Source: JBDRMV01 sp043825615 (GTDB lineage Bacteria > CG03). From it: DNA of 64,000 bases. The stretch's first letter is position 1. Each line of letters begins with the position of its first letter. Below the pieces are notes generated by a model. That model had not been told where the DNA came from. It did not search any database and worked only from the letters and a program-made list of their open reading frames with translations. Shown here piece by piece: positions 7,800 through 16,725 of the stretch. The DNA is taken from assembly GCA_043825615.1 (NCBI GenBank), contig JBDRRS010000013.1, positions 186,001-250,000 on the forward strand, given 5' to 3'. The position numbers and the translations under genes are program-made.

Positions 7800-8659
7800 A
7801 AGTATTTGTTACCGGCGATATTCACGGTAATAAAGCATTGATTCATCGGGCTTTGAAAGTAGTACGGGAAGAACATCTGGATGCTTTGATTATTGCGGGG
7901 GATATTGCCGCAAAAGGTTTTTATCAATTGTTGAAGAAAAATTCAGGGTATGAGATTCGTTCTGCATTTTCTGTAAGAGATAGGGCATTAATGACAGGAA
8001 CTAAATCGAATATAAGAAAATATTTAGACTTAGCGGGGTTTATTGAACAGGACGGAACTTATCTTAGTTTATCGGAGATACAGTCAAAACAAGAAAAGAA
8101 TCTGAGAGAGATATGTAAATTACTGCAATTGGCGGGCATTCCGGTATTTATGTTAATCGGCAACGACGACCACATACCCGATTCCGATTGGGATAAAACT
8201 CTTGAAGAATTCGGAATAACTAATCTGAATTTAAAAACGCATAATTTAGGGCCGTGGAAAATAACGGGTTTTCAGTATGTGCCGCCTACGCCGTGGAATA
8301 CCAATAATGAATTACCGGAGGAAAAATTATTTAAAATGTTAAGACCTATAGAGAAACGGGTGGATACCAACACAATCTTTGTGACTCACGGACCGCCCAG
8401 AAATGTTTTAGATAGATTAAATAATGGCCTGCATGCCGGTTCTGAATCAATACGGGAATTGGTTGAGAAAAAACAGCCGGCTTTTCATATATTCGGACAT
8501 ATTCACGAGTCCTTTGGTCAAGAGAAAATCAGAAATACTTTATGCTGTAATGCCGCCTGTTTATGGATTAAACATATTTTACGCGGATACATTCTTGATT
8601 TGGATAATACAAGCGTTAGAGAAATCAAATTTCCCCTTCCGTATATGGGTATAATCTGA
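7796..8659 (+). CDS. Calcineurin-like metallophosphoesterase
   Basis: 287-residue cytoplasmic protein with the five metallophosphoesterase blocks: GDIHGN (7-12), AGDIA, GNDDH, THGPP and GHIHES. These ligate a dinuclear metal centre and hydrolyse phosphoesters. An insert of about 50 residues (approximately 60-110) separates the second and third blocks. The substrate is unknown. Its start overlaps the carbonic anhydrase gene by 4 bases, so the two are coupled. Confidence 0.85.
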   Translation: MKVFVTGDIHGNKALIHRALKVVREEHLDALIIAGDIAAKGFYQLLKKNSGYEIRSAFSVRDRALMTGTKSNIRKYLDLAGFIEQDGTYLSLSEIQSKQEKNLREICKLLQLAGIPVFMLIGNDDHIPDSDWDKTLEEFGITNLNLKTHNLGPWKITGFQYVPPTPWNTNNELPEEKLFKMLRPIEKRVDTNTIFVTHGPPRNVLDRLNNGLHAGSESIRELVEKKQPAFHIFGHIHESFGQEKIRNTLCCNAACLWIKHILRGYILDLDNTSVREIKFPLPYMGII

Positions 8660-8678
8660 TACGGCGAATAAAAAACTT

Positions 8679-8852
8679 ATGAGTAAACATAAGACCGTAT
8701 CTATGAGCAGGTTGAAAGTAGGAATAACGATATTTTTTGCGGTTATACTGATTGTGGAATTGATTTTGTTCTTCGTCCAGGATTTAGAATGGTCACGAAG
8801 AGCGGGGGTGGAAGTGGAGGAAAGGACAGAAGTTCCGAAAAAAATTGAGTAA
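8679..8852 (+). CDS. Small single-pass membrane protein (57 aa)
   Basis: Short open frame from ATG 8679 to TAA 8852. A basic start (MSKHKTVSMSRLK) is followed by one hydrophobic helix of about 19 residues (VGITIFFAVILIVELILFF) and an acidic, charged C-terminal tail. It lies between the phosphoesterase and aminotransferase genes on the same strand, 9 bases before the latter. No clear ribosome binding site precedes ATG 8679; the second ATG (8703, MSRLK) is an alternative. I do not recognise a family. Support is the in-frame position, topology and lack of any competing frame. Confidence 0.5.
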   Translation: MSKHKTVSMSRLKVGITIFFAVILIVELILFFVQDLEWSRRAGVEVEERTEVPKKIE

Positions 8853-8861
8853 GGGGGAATT

Positions 8862-10064
8862 ATGTATTTATCAAAAAGAGCGGGGTTAATCAGTCCTTCA
8901 GTAACATTAGCTATTACGGCTAAGGCGAAGAAGATGAAGCAGGATGGAATTGATGTGATCGGATTCGGCGCGGGGGAACCGGATTTTGATACGCCTGATT
9001 ATATCAAAGAATCAGCTAAAAATTCCATAGATTCCGGATTTACCAAATATACTCCGGCATCGGGTATTCCGGAACTGAAAGAGGCAATCCGCAGGAAGTT
9101 AAAAAAAGATAATGGTCTGGACTATGAAACTTCTGAAGTAATTGTCTCCTGCGGAGCAAAGCATTCGCTTTATAATGCTATACAGGTTATTTGCGATGCA
9201 GGAGACGAGGTTATTTTACCGGCCCCGTACTGGGTAAGTTATCCCGAACAAATAAAAGTTGCCGGGGCAAAACCTGTTTTTGTAGAAACTTGTGAAGAAG
9301 CCGGATTTAAAATTACACCCGACCAACTACGTAAGGCGGTTACGCCCAAAACAAAGCTATTTATCATCAACAGTCCGAATAATCCCACGGGCTCGGTTTA
9401 TTCAAAGGAAGAACTTCGGTTGATTTCCAATATTATTGTTGGAGCCGGAATTTACTGTATATCAGACGAGATATATGAAAATATTATTTATGACGGCAAT
9501 AAGCATATTAGTATTGCTTCATTGGCCCCGGGGATAAAAAGGCTGTCTCTTGTAATAAACGGAGTATCTAAAGCATATTCAATGACCGGATGGCGGATTG
9601 GTTATACAGCCGGTCCCAAAGAAATAATTCAGGCAATGTCCAACCTGCAGAGTCATTCAACATCTAATCCGACTTCATTCTGTCAAAAGGCAAGTATTAC
9701 TGCTTTGGAAGGACCGAAAGAGACTCAAAATGTGATGGTGGCAGAATTCAATAAAAGAAGAAATTACATTGTAGAAAGACTGAATTCCATAGCAGGTATT
9801 TCATGCCGTAAACCGGAAGGCGCATTTTATGTGTTTCCTAACATTTCCAGGCTTTTTGGAAAAAGCTATACGGGACAGAAAATAAAAGATTCTGTTTCTC
9901 TATCTCAGATTTTATTAGGGAATGCAAAAATAGCGGTTGTCCCGGGCGCTGCATTCGGGGCGGATAATTATCTGCGGCTTTCTTACGCTACATCAATGGA
10001 AAATATTATCAAAGGGATGGACAGGCTGGAGGAGTTTGCAAAAAATTTAAGAGAGGGGGAATAA
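8862..10064 (+). CDS. aspC: Aspartate/aromatic aminotransferase, class I
   Basis: PLP-dependent aminotransferase of 400 residues, interconverting aspartate and 2-oxoglutarate with oxaloacetate and glutamate. Fold-type I landmarks are NSPNNPTGSVYS, SDEIYENI and the Schiff-base lysine K237 in NGVSKAYSMTGWRIGY; the C-terminal YLRLSYA carries the carboxylate-binding Arg. A GGGGGA ribosome binding site precedes the ATG. Its stop overlaps the next gene by one base. The following genes also use oxaloacetate, supporting aspartate as substrate. Confidence 0.9.
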   Translation: MYLSKRAGLISPSVTLAITAKAKKMKQDGIDVIGFGAGEPDFDTPDYIKESAKNSIDSGFTKYTPASGIPELKEAIRRKLKKDNGLDYETSEVIVSCGAKHSLYNAIQVICDAGDEVILPAPYWVSYPEQIKVAGAKPVFVETCEEAGFKITPDQLRKAVTPKTKLFIINSPNNPTGSVYSKEELRLISNIIVGAGIYCISDEIYENIIYDGNKHISIASLAPGIKRLSLVINGVSKAYSMTGWRIGYTAGPKEIIQAMSNLQSHSTSNPTSFCQKASITALEGPKETQNVMVAEFNKRRNYIVERLNSIAGISCRKPEGAFYVFPNISRLFGKSYTGQKIKDSVSLSQILLGNAKIAVVPGAAFGADNYLRLSYATSMENIIKGMDRLEEFAKNLREGE

Positions 10065-11302
10065 TGCCTAAAAACAAAATTTATCTTATTGATGTTACTA
10101 ATCGGGACGGTGTACAGACGGCAAAATTGGGACTGGCCAAATTGGAGAAGACGCTAATTAACATTTTTCTTGATAAAATGGGTGTTTTTCAATCGGAATT
10201 CGGTTTTCCTCTCACCGGGCACGAGACAAATTATTTAAACGCTAACTTGGAATTAGCAAACATGGGTTTGCTTAAATCTATCAGGTTAAGCGGCTGGACT
10301 CGTGCCATGTCAGGAGATGTAGAGGCAGCTTTTAAAAAGGTGCCTGAATTAAAACATTTAAACGTTTCCATTTCTACTTCTGACCAGATGATAGAACATA
10401 AGTTCAAAGGCAAGCTTGACCATACGAGAATAATCAGGGAGATGACCGGTGCAGTTAAATGTGCGCTTAAATTAGGGGCTGAAAGCGTAGGCGCAAATGC
10501 CGAAGATGCCTCACGCACAGGAATGGAGTATTTAATTGAATTTGCTCAGGCAGCTAAAGAAGCGGGCGCTGTTCGGATCCGGTATTGCGATACATTGGGT
10601 TATGACGACCCTTTTACTATTTATGAAAGAGTTAAAACGCTGGCCGGGAAAGTTAAAATAGATATTGAGCTGCATTGCCATAATGATTTGGGAATGGCGG
10701 CCGCTACTTCCGTGGCGGGAGCAAAAGGTGCAATCGATGCCGGAGTCAATGCGTATATCAACACCACAATCAACGGGATGGGAGAGAGGGCCGGCAATGC
10801 CGATCTGGTTTCGGTAATTCTGGCTATAAAAAAATCCAGCGGATTTCGTAACAAATATATCCTTGATAGGCGTGTAGATCTCAGCAAAGCGTGGAAAATT
10901 GCAAAATACGCTTCTTATGCTTTCGGCGTTCCCATACCGATTAATCAGCCGGGAGTCGGCGCGAATGCTTTTGCCCATGAGTCGGGAATACATGCCGATG
11001 GAGCTCTTAAAGACAGGCGTAATTATGAACTCTATGATTTTGAAGAACTGGGCAGAGGCGACCCTGAAATAATTGAAACCGGAAGACAGATTACCACCGG
11101 CGAATACGGCGGAATCAAAGGGTTCAGGAATGTCTACGGTAAAATGGAAATAAAATTCAGGAATGATACGGAAGCAACGGAAATTTTGGAACTTGTACGC
11201 TATGCTAATGTACACACGCAAAAACCCTTAACAGACGATGAGTTGCGATTTGTTGCGCAGTATCCAAAACAAGCGAAGAAAATTCTGACAGTATTACCTT
11301 AG
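10064..11302 (+). CDS. Re-citrate synthase / homocitrate synthase family enzyme
   Basis: 412-residue DRE-TIM (HMGL-like) carboligase that condenses acetyl-CoA with a 2-oxoacid. The start IDVTNRDGVQTAKLGLAKLE, the metal ligands in HCHND and the catalytic-type GVGANAFAHESGIHADG are visible. The TNRDGVQT form rather than TLRDGEQ is, as I recall, typical of the clostridial and Dehalococcoides group that includes Re-citrate synthase of Clostridium kluyveri. The neighbours, aspartate aminotransferase and PEPCK, both handle oxaloacetate, favouring citrate synthesis over homocitrate or isopropylmalate synthesis. No LeuA regulatory domain is present. Exact substrate is inference. Confidence 0.8.
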   Translation: MPKNKIYLIDVTNRDGVQTAKLGLAKLEKTLINIFLDKMGVFQSEFGFPLTGHETNYLNANLELANMGLLKSIRLSGWTRAMSGDVEAAFKKVPELKHLNVSISTSDQMIEHKFKGKLDHTRIIREMTGAVKCALKLGAESVGANAEDASRTGMEYLIEFAQAAKEAGAVRIRYCDTLGYDDPFTIYERVKTLAGKVKIDIELHCHNDLGMAAATSVAGAKGAIDAGVNAYINTTINGMGERAGNADLVSVILAIKKSSGFRNKYILDRRVDLSKAWKIAKYASYAFGVPIPINQPGVGANAFAHESGIHADGALKDRRNYELYDFEELGRGDPEIIETGRQITTGEYGGIKGFRNVYGKMEIKFRNDTEATEILELVRYANVHTQKPLTDDELRFVAQYPKQAKKILTVLP

Positions 11303-11354
11303 TGGCCCAATACTGTATTTATGAACTGAACCACTTAGAAGGAGGAAAAGTAAG

Positions 11355-13184
11355 ATGAAAGAGAAACTTTTGGATTTGCTTAAAGCAAAATGCGGGAAAA
11401 AGCATTATCAAAGACTTCTGGATTTAAATAATCCGGGACTTATTGATTTTGTAGCGAAATATGTTGAGCATTGTAATCCTGATTCTGTGTTTGTCCGCAC
11501 TGATTCGGCAGAAGACGCGCGGTATATCCGGGACGTGGCGGTAGAGCTTAAAGAAGAGAAGAAATTGGCAATAGAAGGCCATACCGTCCATTTTGACGGA
11601 TTTCATGACCAGGCAAGAGACAAAGCAAATACCAAATATCTGCTTTCGCCAGGGACAGACCTCGGACAGCTTAATGCGGTAGAGAAAGAAAAAGGGTTTG
11701 AAGAAATACATGAAATTCTAAAAAATATTATGCAGGGCAAAGAAATGTTTGTCTGTATCTTCTGTCTCGGGCCGACAAACTCGGAGTTCGCCGTACCGTC
11801 CATACAGCTTACGGATTCAAGTTATGTTGCGCATTCGGAAGGTATCCTGTATAGAAGTGGATATGAAGAATTTAAGAAACAGTCCCCTGAAAAGTTCTTT
11901 AAAGTTGTGCATAGCGCCGGTTCCCTGGAAAATGGAGTAAGCAAAGAGGTCGGTAAACGCAGAATATATATAGATCTGGAGGATTATACCGTTTACAGTA
12001 CAAATACCCAGTATGCGGGAAATACCGTGGGCTTTAAAAAGCTTTCCCTCAGAATGGCTATTTATAAAGCTTCTCATGAAGGCTGGCTGGCGGAGCATAT
12101 GCTTGTTATGGGGGTTCTTGGAACTGATGACCGCATAACTTATTTTACGGGCGCATTCCCGAGCATGTGCGGCAAGACATCAACTGCCATGGTAACAGGA
12201 GAAAAAATCGTCGGAGATGATATAGCATATTTAAGAGTTGTAGACGGGAAGTTGTTTTCAGTAAATGTTGAATGCGGAATTTTTGGAATTATCCAGGATG
12301 TAAATTCCGAAGGCGATCCCTTGATATGGGAAACTCTTAATTCTCCCGGAGAAATCATCTTTTCCAATATTCTGGTAACAGAAGATGGAATTCCTTACTG
12401 GAGGGGAGACGGAAGAGAAATTCCCGAGAGAGGAATTAATTATTCAGGAGACTGGTTTAAGGGAAAAAAGAATTCCGACGGCAGTTCCATAACGCACTCT
12501 CATAAAAATGCACGATATACAGTCGGACTTCATGCCCTGAAAAACTGCGACCCCAATCTGGATAATCCCGAAGGAGTCCGGATAAAAGGAATAATTTACG
12601 GAGGAAGAGATTCTGATACGTCTCCTCCCGTGCTGGAATCTTTCGACTGGAAGCATGGAGTAATAACAATGGGGGCGGCGCTGGAATCGGAAACCACAGC
12701 AGCGACACTGGGAAAAGAAGGAGTGAGAGTATTCCAGCCGATGTCCAATATTGACTTTGTCTCTATTCCTCTCGGTAAATATATAAATAATCATCTTGAT
12801 TTCGGCAGGGTTATGGATAATCCTCCTGTTATTTTTTCCGTCAATTATTTCTTGAAGGATAAAGACGGGAAATATATGAATGCAATTGAAGATAAACGTG
12901 TCTGGCTGAAATGGATGGAACTCCGTGTTCATAATAATGCCGATGCGGGCAAAACTTCTTTGGGGTATATTCCAAAATATGAAGACCTTAAAATATTATT
13001 CAAAGAAGTTCTTGACAAGGAGTATGCGGAAGAGGATTACAGAAGGCAATTCACATTGAGGATTCCGGAAAATATCAGAAAAATTGAAAGAATTATTGAA
13101 ATCTACCGTACGAAAGTTTCGGATGCCCCGGATATTCTGTTTACGGTTCTTGAAGAACAAAAGCAGAGGCTGGAAAAAAACTAA
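11355..13184 (+). CDS. pckG: Phosphoenolpyruvate carboxykinase (GTP)
   Basis: 609-residue GTP-dependent PEPCK, interconverting oxaloacetate + GTP with PEP + CO2 + GDP. Family marks are the cysteine-containing P-loop FPSMCGKTSTAM (about residues 267-278), GDDIAYLR, NVECGIFGI and FSVNYFLKDKDGKYMN. The length is normal. AGGAGG lies just upstream of the ATG. It completes the oxaloacetate trio with the two genes before it; in an anaerobe it may run in either direction. Confidence 0.95.
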   Translation: MKEKLLDLLKAKCGKKHYQRLLDLNNPGLIDFVAKYVEHCNPDSVFVRTDSAEDARYIRDVAVELKEEKKLAIEGHTVHFDGFHDQARDKANTKYLLSPGTDLGQLNAVEKEKGFEEIHEILKNIMQGKEMFVCIFCLGPTNSEFAVPSIQLTDSSYVAHSEGILYRSGYEEFKKQSPEKFFKVVHSAGSLENGVSKEVGKRRIYIDLEDYTVYSTNTQYAGNTVGFKKLSLRMAIYKASHEGWLAEHMLVMGVLGTDDRITYFTGAFPSMCGKTSTAMVTGEKIVGDDIAYLRVVDGKLFSVNVECGIFGIIQDVNSEGDPLIWETLNSPGEIIFSNILVTEDGIPYWRGDGREIPERGINYSGDWFKGKKNSDGSSITHSHKNARYTVGLHALKNCDPNLDNPEGVRIKGIIYGGRDSDTSPPVLESFDWKHGVITMGAALESETTAATLGKEGVRVFQPMSNIDFVSIPLGKYINNHLDFGRVMDNPPVIFSVNYFLKDKDGKYMNAIEDKRVWLKWMELRVHNNADAGKTSLGYIPKYEDLKILFKEVLDKEYAEEDYRRQFTLRIPENIRKIERIIEIYRTKVSDAPDILFTVLEEQKQRLEKN

Positions 13185-13225
13185 AGCAGAGTTTAAGGAT
13201 TATGTAAGTCCCTGCATATCTGTTT

Positions 13226-13255
13226 TTGACAGGATGAAGGTTATTGTGGTATAAT
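13226..13255 (+). promoter_or_regulatory. Consensus promoter of the HhH protein gene
   Basis: TTGACA (13226-13231), 18-base spacer, TATAAT (13250-13255), about 62 bases before the ATG. GGGGAGG just before ATG 13318 is the ribosome binding site. Confidence 0.85.
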
Positions 13256-13317
13256 GAAACCGGCTGAAAAAAGCAGGTGTTTTTTTGAAAGAGAAATTTA
13301 AGGCGGGGAGGTAAAAA

Positions 13318-14064
13318 ATGAGAAAGTTTGCTTTGATGGGTTTGTGTGCGGTGTTGGGCGCTTATTTTGCTGTGCCGGCGGCGGCCGCGAGGAAAGAAGC
13401 AAAAAAAGAGGCGAAAAAAGAGGTTAAAAGCAGGCAGTTTGTAAAAATCAATCTTAATACGGCGATTGCTTACGAACTTAAGAAGATTCCGGGCATTTCA
13501 AAATCAAAAGCGGAAAGAATTGTGGATTATCGCGAAGCAAACGGCGACTACAAATCAATAGATGACCTGAAGCAGATTAACCACGAAACGAAAAGCGGCA
13601 GGACAAGTTATGATTTTGCGACGAAATCGGGCAACTGGAATAAAGCAATGCGTCTTCTGGTAGAGGCGGACATTTTTACCCTTGAAGACGGCACGGACGT
13701 TGTTGACCAGAATGCGCTGTATGCGCATTTGTATCCAAACCCGGTTGACATAAATTCCGCATCGCTTGACGAACTGAAAGCACTCCCCGGAATATCCAAA
13801 GCCAAGGCGACCAGAATAATTGACAACAGGCCGTATTCATCGGTGGAGGGTTTGAAAGACATTACCCACGAAACGAAAAGCGGCAGGACAAGTTACGACT
13901 TTGCAACCTCGAAAGGAGCGTGGCGGAAACCGATGGAACCGTTGATTGAAAGCGGCCGTCTCGTTTGTTCCGGCGGCAAAAAGAAAGAAGTGAAAGAAAA
14001 AGCAAAAGAAAAAGAAGAAACAACAGAAAAAGAAGAGGGTGATCAAGAGGGAATGGATTATTGA
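13318..14064 (+). CDS. Exported tandem helix-hairpin-helix protein (ComEA-like modules)
   Basis: 248 residues: a signal peptide (about 1-23, ending PAAAA), a lysine-rich linker, two helix-hairpin-helix modules of the ComEA type (INLNTAIAYELKKIPGISK and INSASLDELKALPGISK), and a highly charged Lys/Glu tail. The 14-residue segment HETKSGRTSYDFAT occurs identically at 89-102 and 184-197, showing duplication of a module of about 95 residues. ComEA-type proteins bind DNA in the periplasm for uptake, and type IV pilus genes lie elsewhere in the window. A competence role is plausible but unproved. Confidence 0.75.
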   Translation: MRKFALMGLCAVLGAYFAVPAAAARKEAKKEAKKEVKSRQFVKINLNTAIAYELKKIPGISKSKAERIVDYREANGDYKSIDDLKQINHETKSGRTSYDFATKSGNWNKAMRLLVEADIFTLEDGTDVVDQNALYAHLYPNPVDINSASLDELKALPGISKAKATRIIDNRPYSSVEGLKDITHETKSGRTSYDFATSKGAWRKPMEPLIESGRLVCSGGKKKEVKEKAKEKEETTEKEEGDQEGMDY

Positions 14065-14099
14065 GCCCTTCTGAAAAACTAAGTTAAATTACCGCATAT

Positions 14100-15689
14100 A
14101 TGAAGGTTCTGGTCTGCGACAGCATTTCAAAAGAGGGTCTGACCCCGCTTCTGAAAGACAAAAGATTTGAAGTCATCATAAAAGGGAAACTGGACACGGA
14201 AGAATTATCCGGTTATCTTTCGGGCGGAATTGAGGCGGTTCTTTTAAGAAGCGGGACAAAAATAAAGCGTGAAAATCTTGAGAAGGCGCGGAAACTCAGA
14301 ATAATAGCCCGTGCCGGCGTCGGCATAGATAACATTGACCTTGCGGCCGCAACCGAGAAAGGCGTCCTTGTAATAAATGCGCCTTCGGGAAATACAATTG
14401 CGGCGTGCGAGCACACGGTCGCGCTGATTTTGTCCCTGGCGAGAAAAATCCCGGCAGCCGACAGGTCTCTTAAATCCGGGCAGTGGGACAAAAAAGCGTT
14501 TGTAGGGGTTGAACTTTTCGGCAGAACAGCCGGCATCATCGGCATCGGAAAAATCGGAATGGAGGTCGCCCGCCGCCTCGCATCGTTTGAAATGAAAATT
14601 CTCGGGTTTGACCCGTATGTCAAGCAGGATGATGTGAAAGAATCAGGGATAGAAATGGTTGACCTCCCTTTTCTTTTGAAAAATTCGGACATTATAACGG
14701 TCCACGTCCCGAAAAACGAGAACACGGTCAATCTTATAAATTACAAAACGATGAGCGGAATGAAGAAAACCGCCTTCCTGTTGAACTGTTCAAGAGGCGG
14801 AATCGTAAACGAAAACGACCTTGTTAAAATTTTGAATGAAAAGAAAATAGCAGGCGCTGCGCTGGATGTTTTTGAAATAGAACCCCTTGAAAAAGAGAAC
14901 CTGAGAACGGCGGAGAATCTGATAATAACGCCCCATCTCGGGGCATCCACGGTTGAGGCGCAGGAAAAGGTTGCTCTTTCGGTGGCGGAGGATGTGAAAA
15001 AATTCTTTGACGGTGAGATTCCCTCTTCCGCATGCAATTTCAGTTTTTCAGGGAATTTTCCGAAAAAAGAATTTGCAGAATATCTTGCTCTTGCCGAATG
15101 TCTCGGAAATTTTGCGGCTCAGGCGTCAAAATCCCTGAAAAACCTGAAATTTACTTATGGCGGGGAAATTGCGGACTGGGATATAAACCCGATAAAATCG
15201 GCGTTCCTGGCGGGTCTGTTTTCCCGGATTCTTGACGAAAGAGTAAATTTAATAAATGCCGTTGCAATCGCGAGAAAGAGAAAAGTCCTGTGGAATGACT
15301 TTGAAAATCCCGCTCAAAAGGATTACTCCAGGTTTCTGGAAATTTCCGCCGAAGGCATAAACGCCAGGGGAATTGTCTCTCTCGGGAAGCCCCGCCTCGT
15401 TGAGTGCAACGGTTTTGCGGCGGATATTGTTCTCGAAGGGAATATCCTGATGTTTTCGAACAGAGACGTTCCGGGAATAATCGGAAAAGTCGGAACGATT
15501 TTCGGAAAAGAGGGTCTCAACATCGCTTCAATGGACGTTGTGCGCAAAGAGAAAGACAAAAATGCTTTTACAATGATAAAACTTGACGAAAAACCGGGAG
15601 ACGAAATACTAAATTCAATCGGGAAGATAGGCGGAATAACAAATATAAAGAGGATTGTTCTTTCCTGCCCGTTTGAAAAACCCGGCTGA
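14100..15689 (+). CDS. serA: D-3-phosphoglycerate dehydrogenase
   Basis: First step of serine synthesis, oxidising 3-phosphoglycerate to phosphohydroxypyruvate with NAD. At 529 residues it is the long form: catalytic and Rossmann domains (GIIGIGKIGMEVARRL dinucleotide site, NCSRGGIVNENDL with the substrate Arg, TPHLGAST with the catalytic His), an intervening domain (about 320-450) and a C-terminal ACT domain (MFSNRDVPGIIGKVGTIFG) for serine feedback. It uses the same metabolite, 3-phosphoglycerate, as the GpgS domain encoded 2.3 kb downstream. Confidence 0.95.
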   Translation: MKVLVCDSISKEGLTPLLKDKRFEVIIKGKLDTEELSGYLSGGIEAVLLRSGTKIKRENLEKARKLRIIARAGVGIDNIDLAAATEKGVLVINAPSGNTIAACEHTVALILSLARKIPAADRSLKSGQWDKKAFVGVELFGRTAGIIGIGKIGMEVARRLASFEMKILGFDPYVKQDDVKESGIEMVDLPFLLKNSDIITVHVPKNENTVNLINYKTMSGMKKTAFLLNCSRGGIVNENDLVKILNEKKIAGAALDVFEIEPLEKENLRTAENLIITPHLGASTVEAQEKVALSVAEDVKKFFDGEIPSSACNFSFSGNFPKKEFAEYLALAECLGNFAAQASKSLKNLKFTYGGEIADWDINPIKSAFLAGLFSRILDERVNLINAVAIARKRKVLWNDFENPAQKDYSRFLEISAEGINARGIVSLGKPRLVECNGFAADIVLEGNILMFSNRDVPGIIGKVGTIFGKEGLNIASMDVVRKEKDKNAFTMIKLDEKPGDEILNSIGKIGGITNIKRIVLSCPFEKPG

Positions 15690-15725
15690 TTTTCTATAAT
15701 TACCATCTCGTTTTTCGTTTGAGAA

Positions 15726-15741
15726 TGTTTCACGGGAAACA
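15726..15741. promoter_or_regulatory. parS: parS-like centromere site 1
   Basis: TGTTTCACGGGAAACA, a 16-bp near-palindrome differing from the canonical chromosomal parS TGTTTCACGTGAAACA at one central base. It is in the par region, between serA and the operon containing parA and parB. Confidence 0.85.
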
Positions 15742-15761
15742 AAACTGCCCCCGTTTTAAAA

Positions 15762-15777
15762 TGTTTCACGGGAAACA
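15762..15777. promoter_or_regulatory. parS: parS-like centromere site 2
   Basis: An identical TGTTTCACGGGAAACA, spaced 36 bp centre to centre from site 1. The shared central change (CACGGG for CACGTG) in both copies suggests a lineage-specific parS rather than random drift. Confidence 0.85.
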
Positions 15778-15795
15778 TTTTGAGGAGAATGTGAG

Positions 15796-16686
15796 ATGCG
15801 GAAATTCAGAATAGGCGTCGCTCTGGGCGGCGGAGGCGTGAGGGGGCTCGCTCATATAGGCATTCTATCCGTCCTTGAGAAGAACGGCATTATGCCGGAC
15901 GCCATTTCGGGCTCAAGTATGGGAGCGGTTGTCGGCGCAATGTATGCGGCAGATCCCGATTCGGGCAGATTAAGGCAAAAGATTGAAACATTCTTTTCAA
16001 CGAACAGCATAAAAGACATAAGCAGCTATTTTTCAAAAACGGTTCCGAAAAGGCCTTTCGGAAGGGTTCTCTCGCTGGCAAAACAGTTCTTCATTATAAA
16101 CAGGGCGGCGGTAAGGCCGTCGATATTGACCGAACAGCAGGTGAAAAAGTTGTTTTCCGGAATCCCGCTGCCCGAAAATTTTTCCTCGCTGAAAATTCCG
16201 TTCTGCGCGGTAGCGACCAATATCGGCCGGGGCATTGAAGCGGATTTCAGGAACGGTGATTTGAGAAAAGCGGTTCTCGCATCCGCTTCCATTCAGGGGA
16301 TATTCCCGCCGGTCAAAATCGACGGGGATTTTTTTCTTGACGGGGGCACTGTCAACAGCGTACCGATTTCGCCGATAAGGGAATACTGCGACTTCGTGAT
16401 TGCCTGCGATGTGAGACCTAAAAGGAGGATAATCCCTTCTTTTAAAAAAGGCCTGGATGTCCTTGCCCGTACGGATGCCATTTCTTCGTATCAACTGGTG
16501 GATTTGCAGCTTAAACAGGCGGATTTCATTCTTCGTCCGGACGTTTCCGGATTTCACTGGGCGAACTTCAAGAGGTTCGCCGCCTGCGTGGAAAAAGGGG
16601 AAAACGAGGCATCCGGAAAGATTGAGTCCCTGCGGAAGCAAATCCGCCGGAAGAAAATAGCCGGTTTTGCGGGGCGGCTCTTTTAA
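15796..16686 (+). CDS. Patatin-like phospholipase (RssA/NTE type)
   Basis: 296-residue serine esterase with a Ser-Asp dyad: oxyanion-hole GGGGVRGLAH (residues 11-20), nucleophile S41 in the GSSMG elbow, and Asp in LDGGTVNSVPI (about residue 180). No signal peptide is seen, so it probably acts on phospholipids from the cytoplasm. It starts 18 bases after the second parS site and its stop codon abuts a dispersed repeat that separates it from rsmG. Confidence 0.88.
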   Translation: MRKFRIGVALGGGGVRGLAHIGILSVLEKNGIMPDAISGSSMGAVVGAMYAADPDSGRLRQKIETFFSTNSIKDISSYFSKTVPKRPFGRVLSLAKQFFIINRAAVRPSILTEQQVKKLFSGIPLPENFSSLKIPFCAVATNIGRGIEADFRNGDLRKAVLASASIQGIFPPVKIDGDFFLDGGTVNSVPISPIREYCDFVIACDVRPKRRIIPSFKKGLDVLARTDAISSYQLVDLQLKQADFILRPDVSGFHWANFKRFAACVEKGENEASGKIESLRKQIRRKKIAGFAGRLF

Positions 16687-16717
16687 TGGACGCCACCCTC
16701 CCGCCGCCCTGGTAAGG
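16687..16717 (+). repeat. Dispersed junction element, copy A (short form)
   Basis: Begins directly after the patatin stop codon (TGGACGCCACCCTCCCGCC...) and ends in GGTAAGG, which serves as the rsmG ribosome binding site. It is the short form, lacking the central hairpin module seen in copies B, C and D. Confidence 0.75.
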
Positions 16718-16725
16718 AAAAAGAA

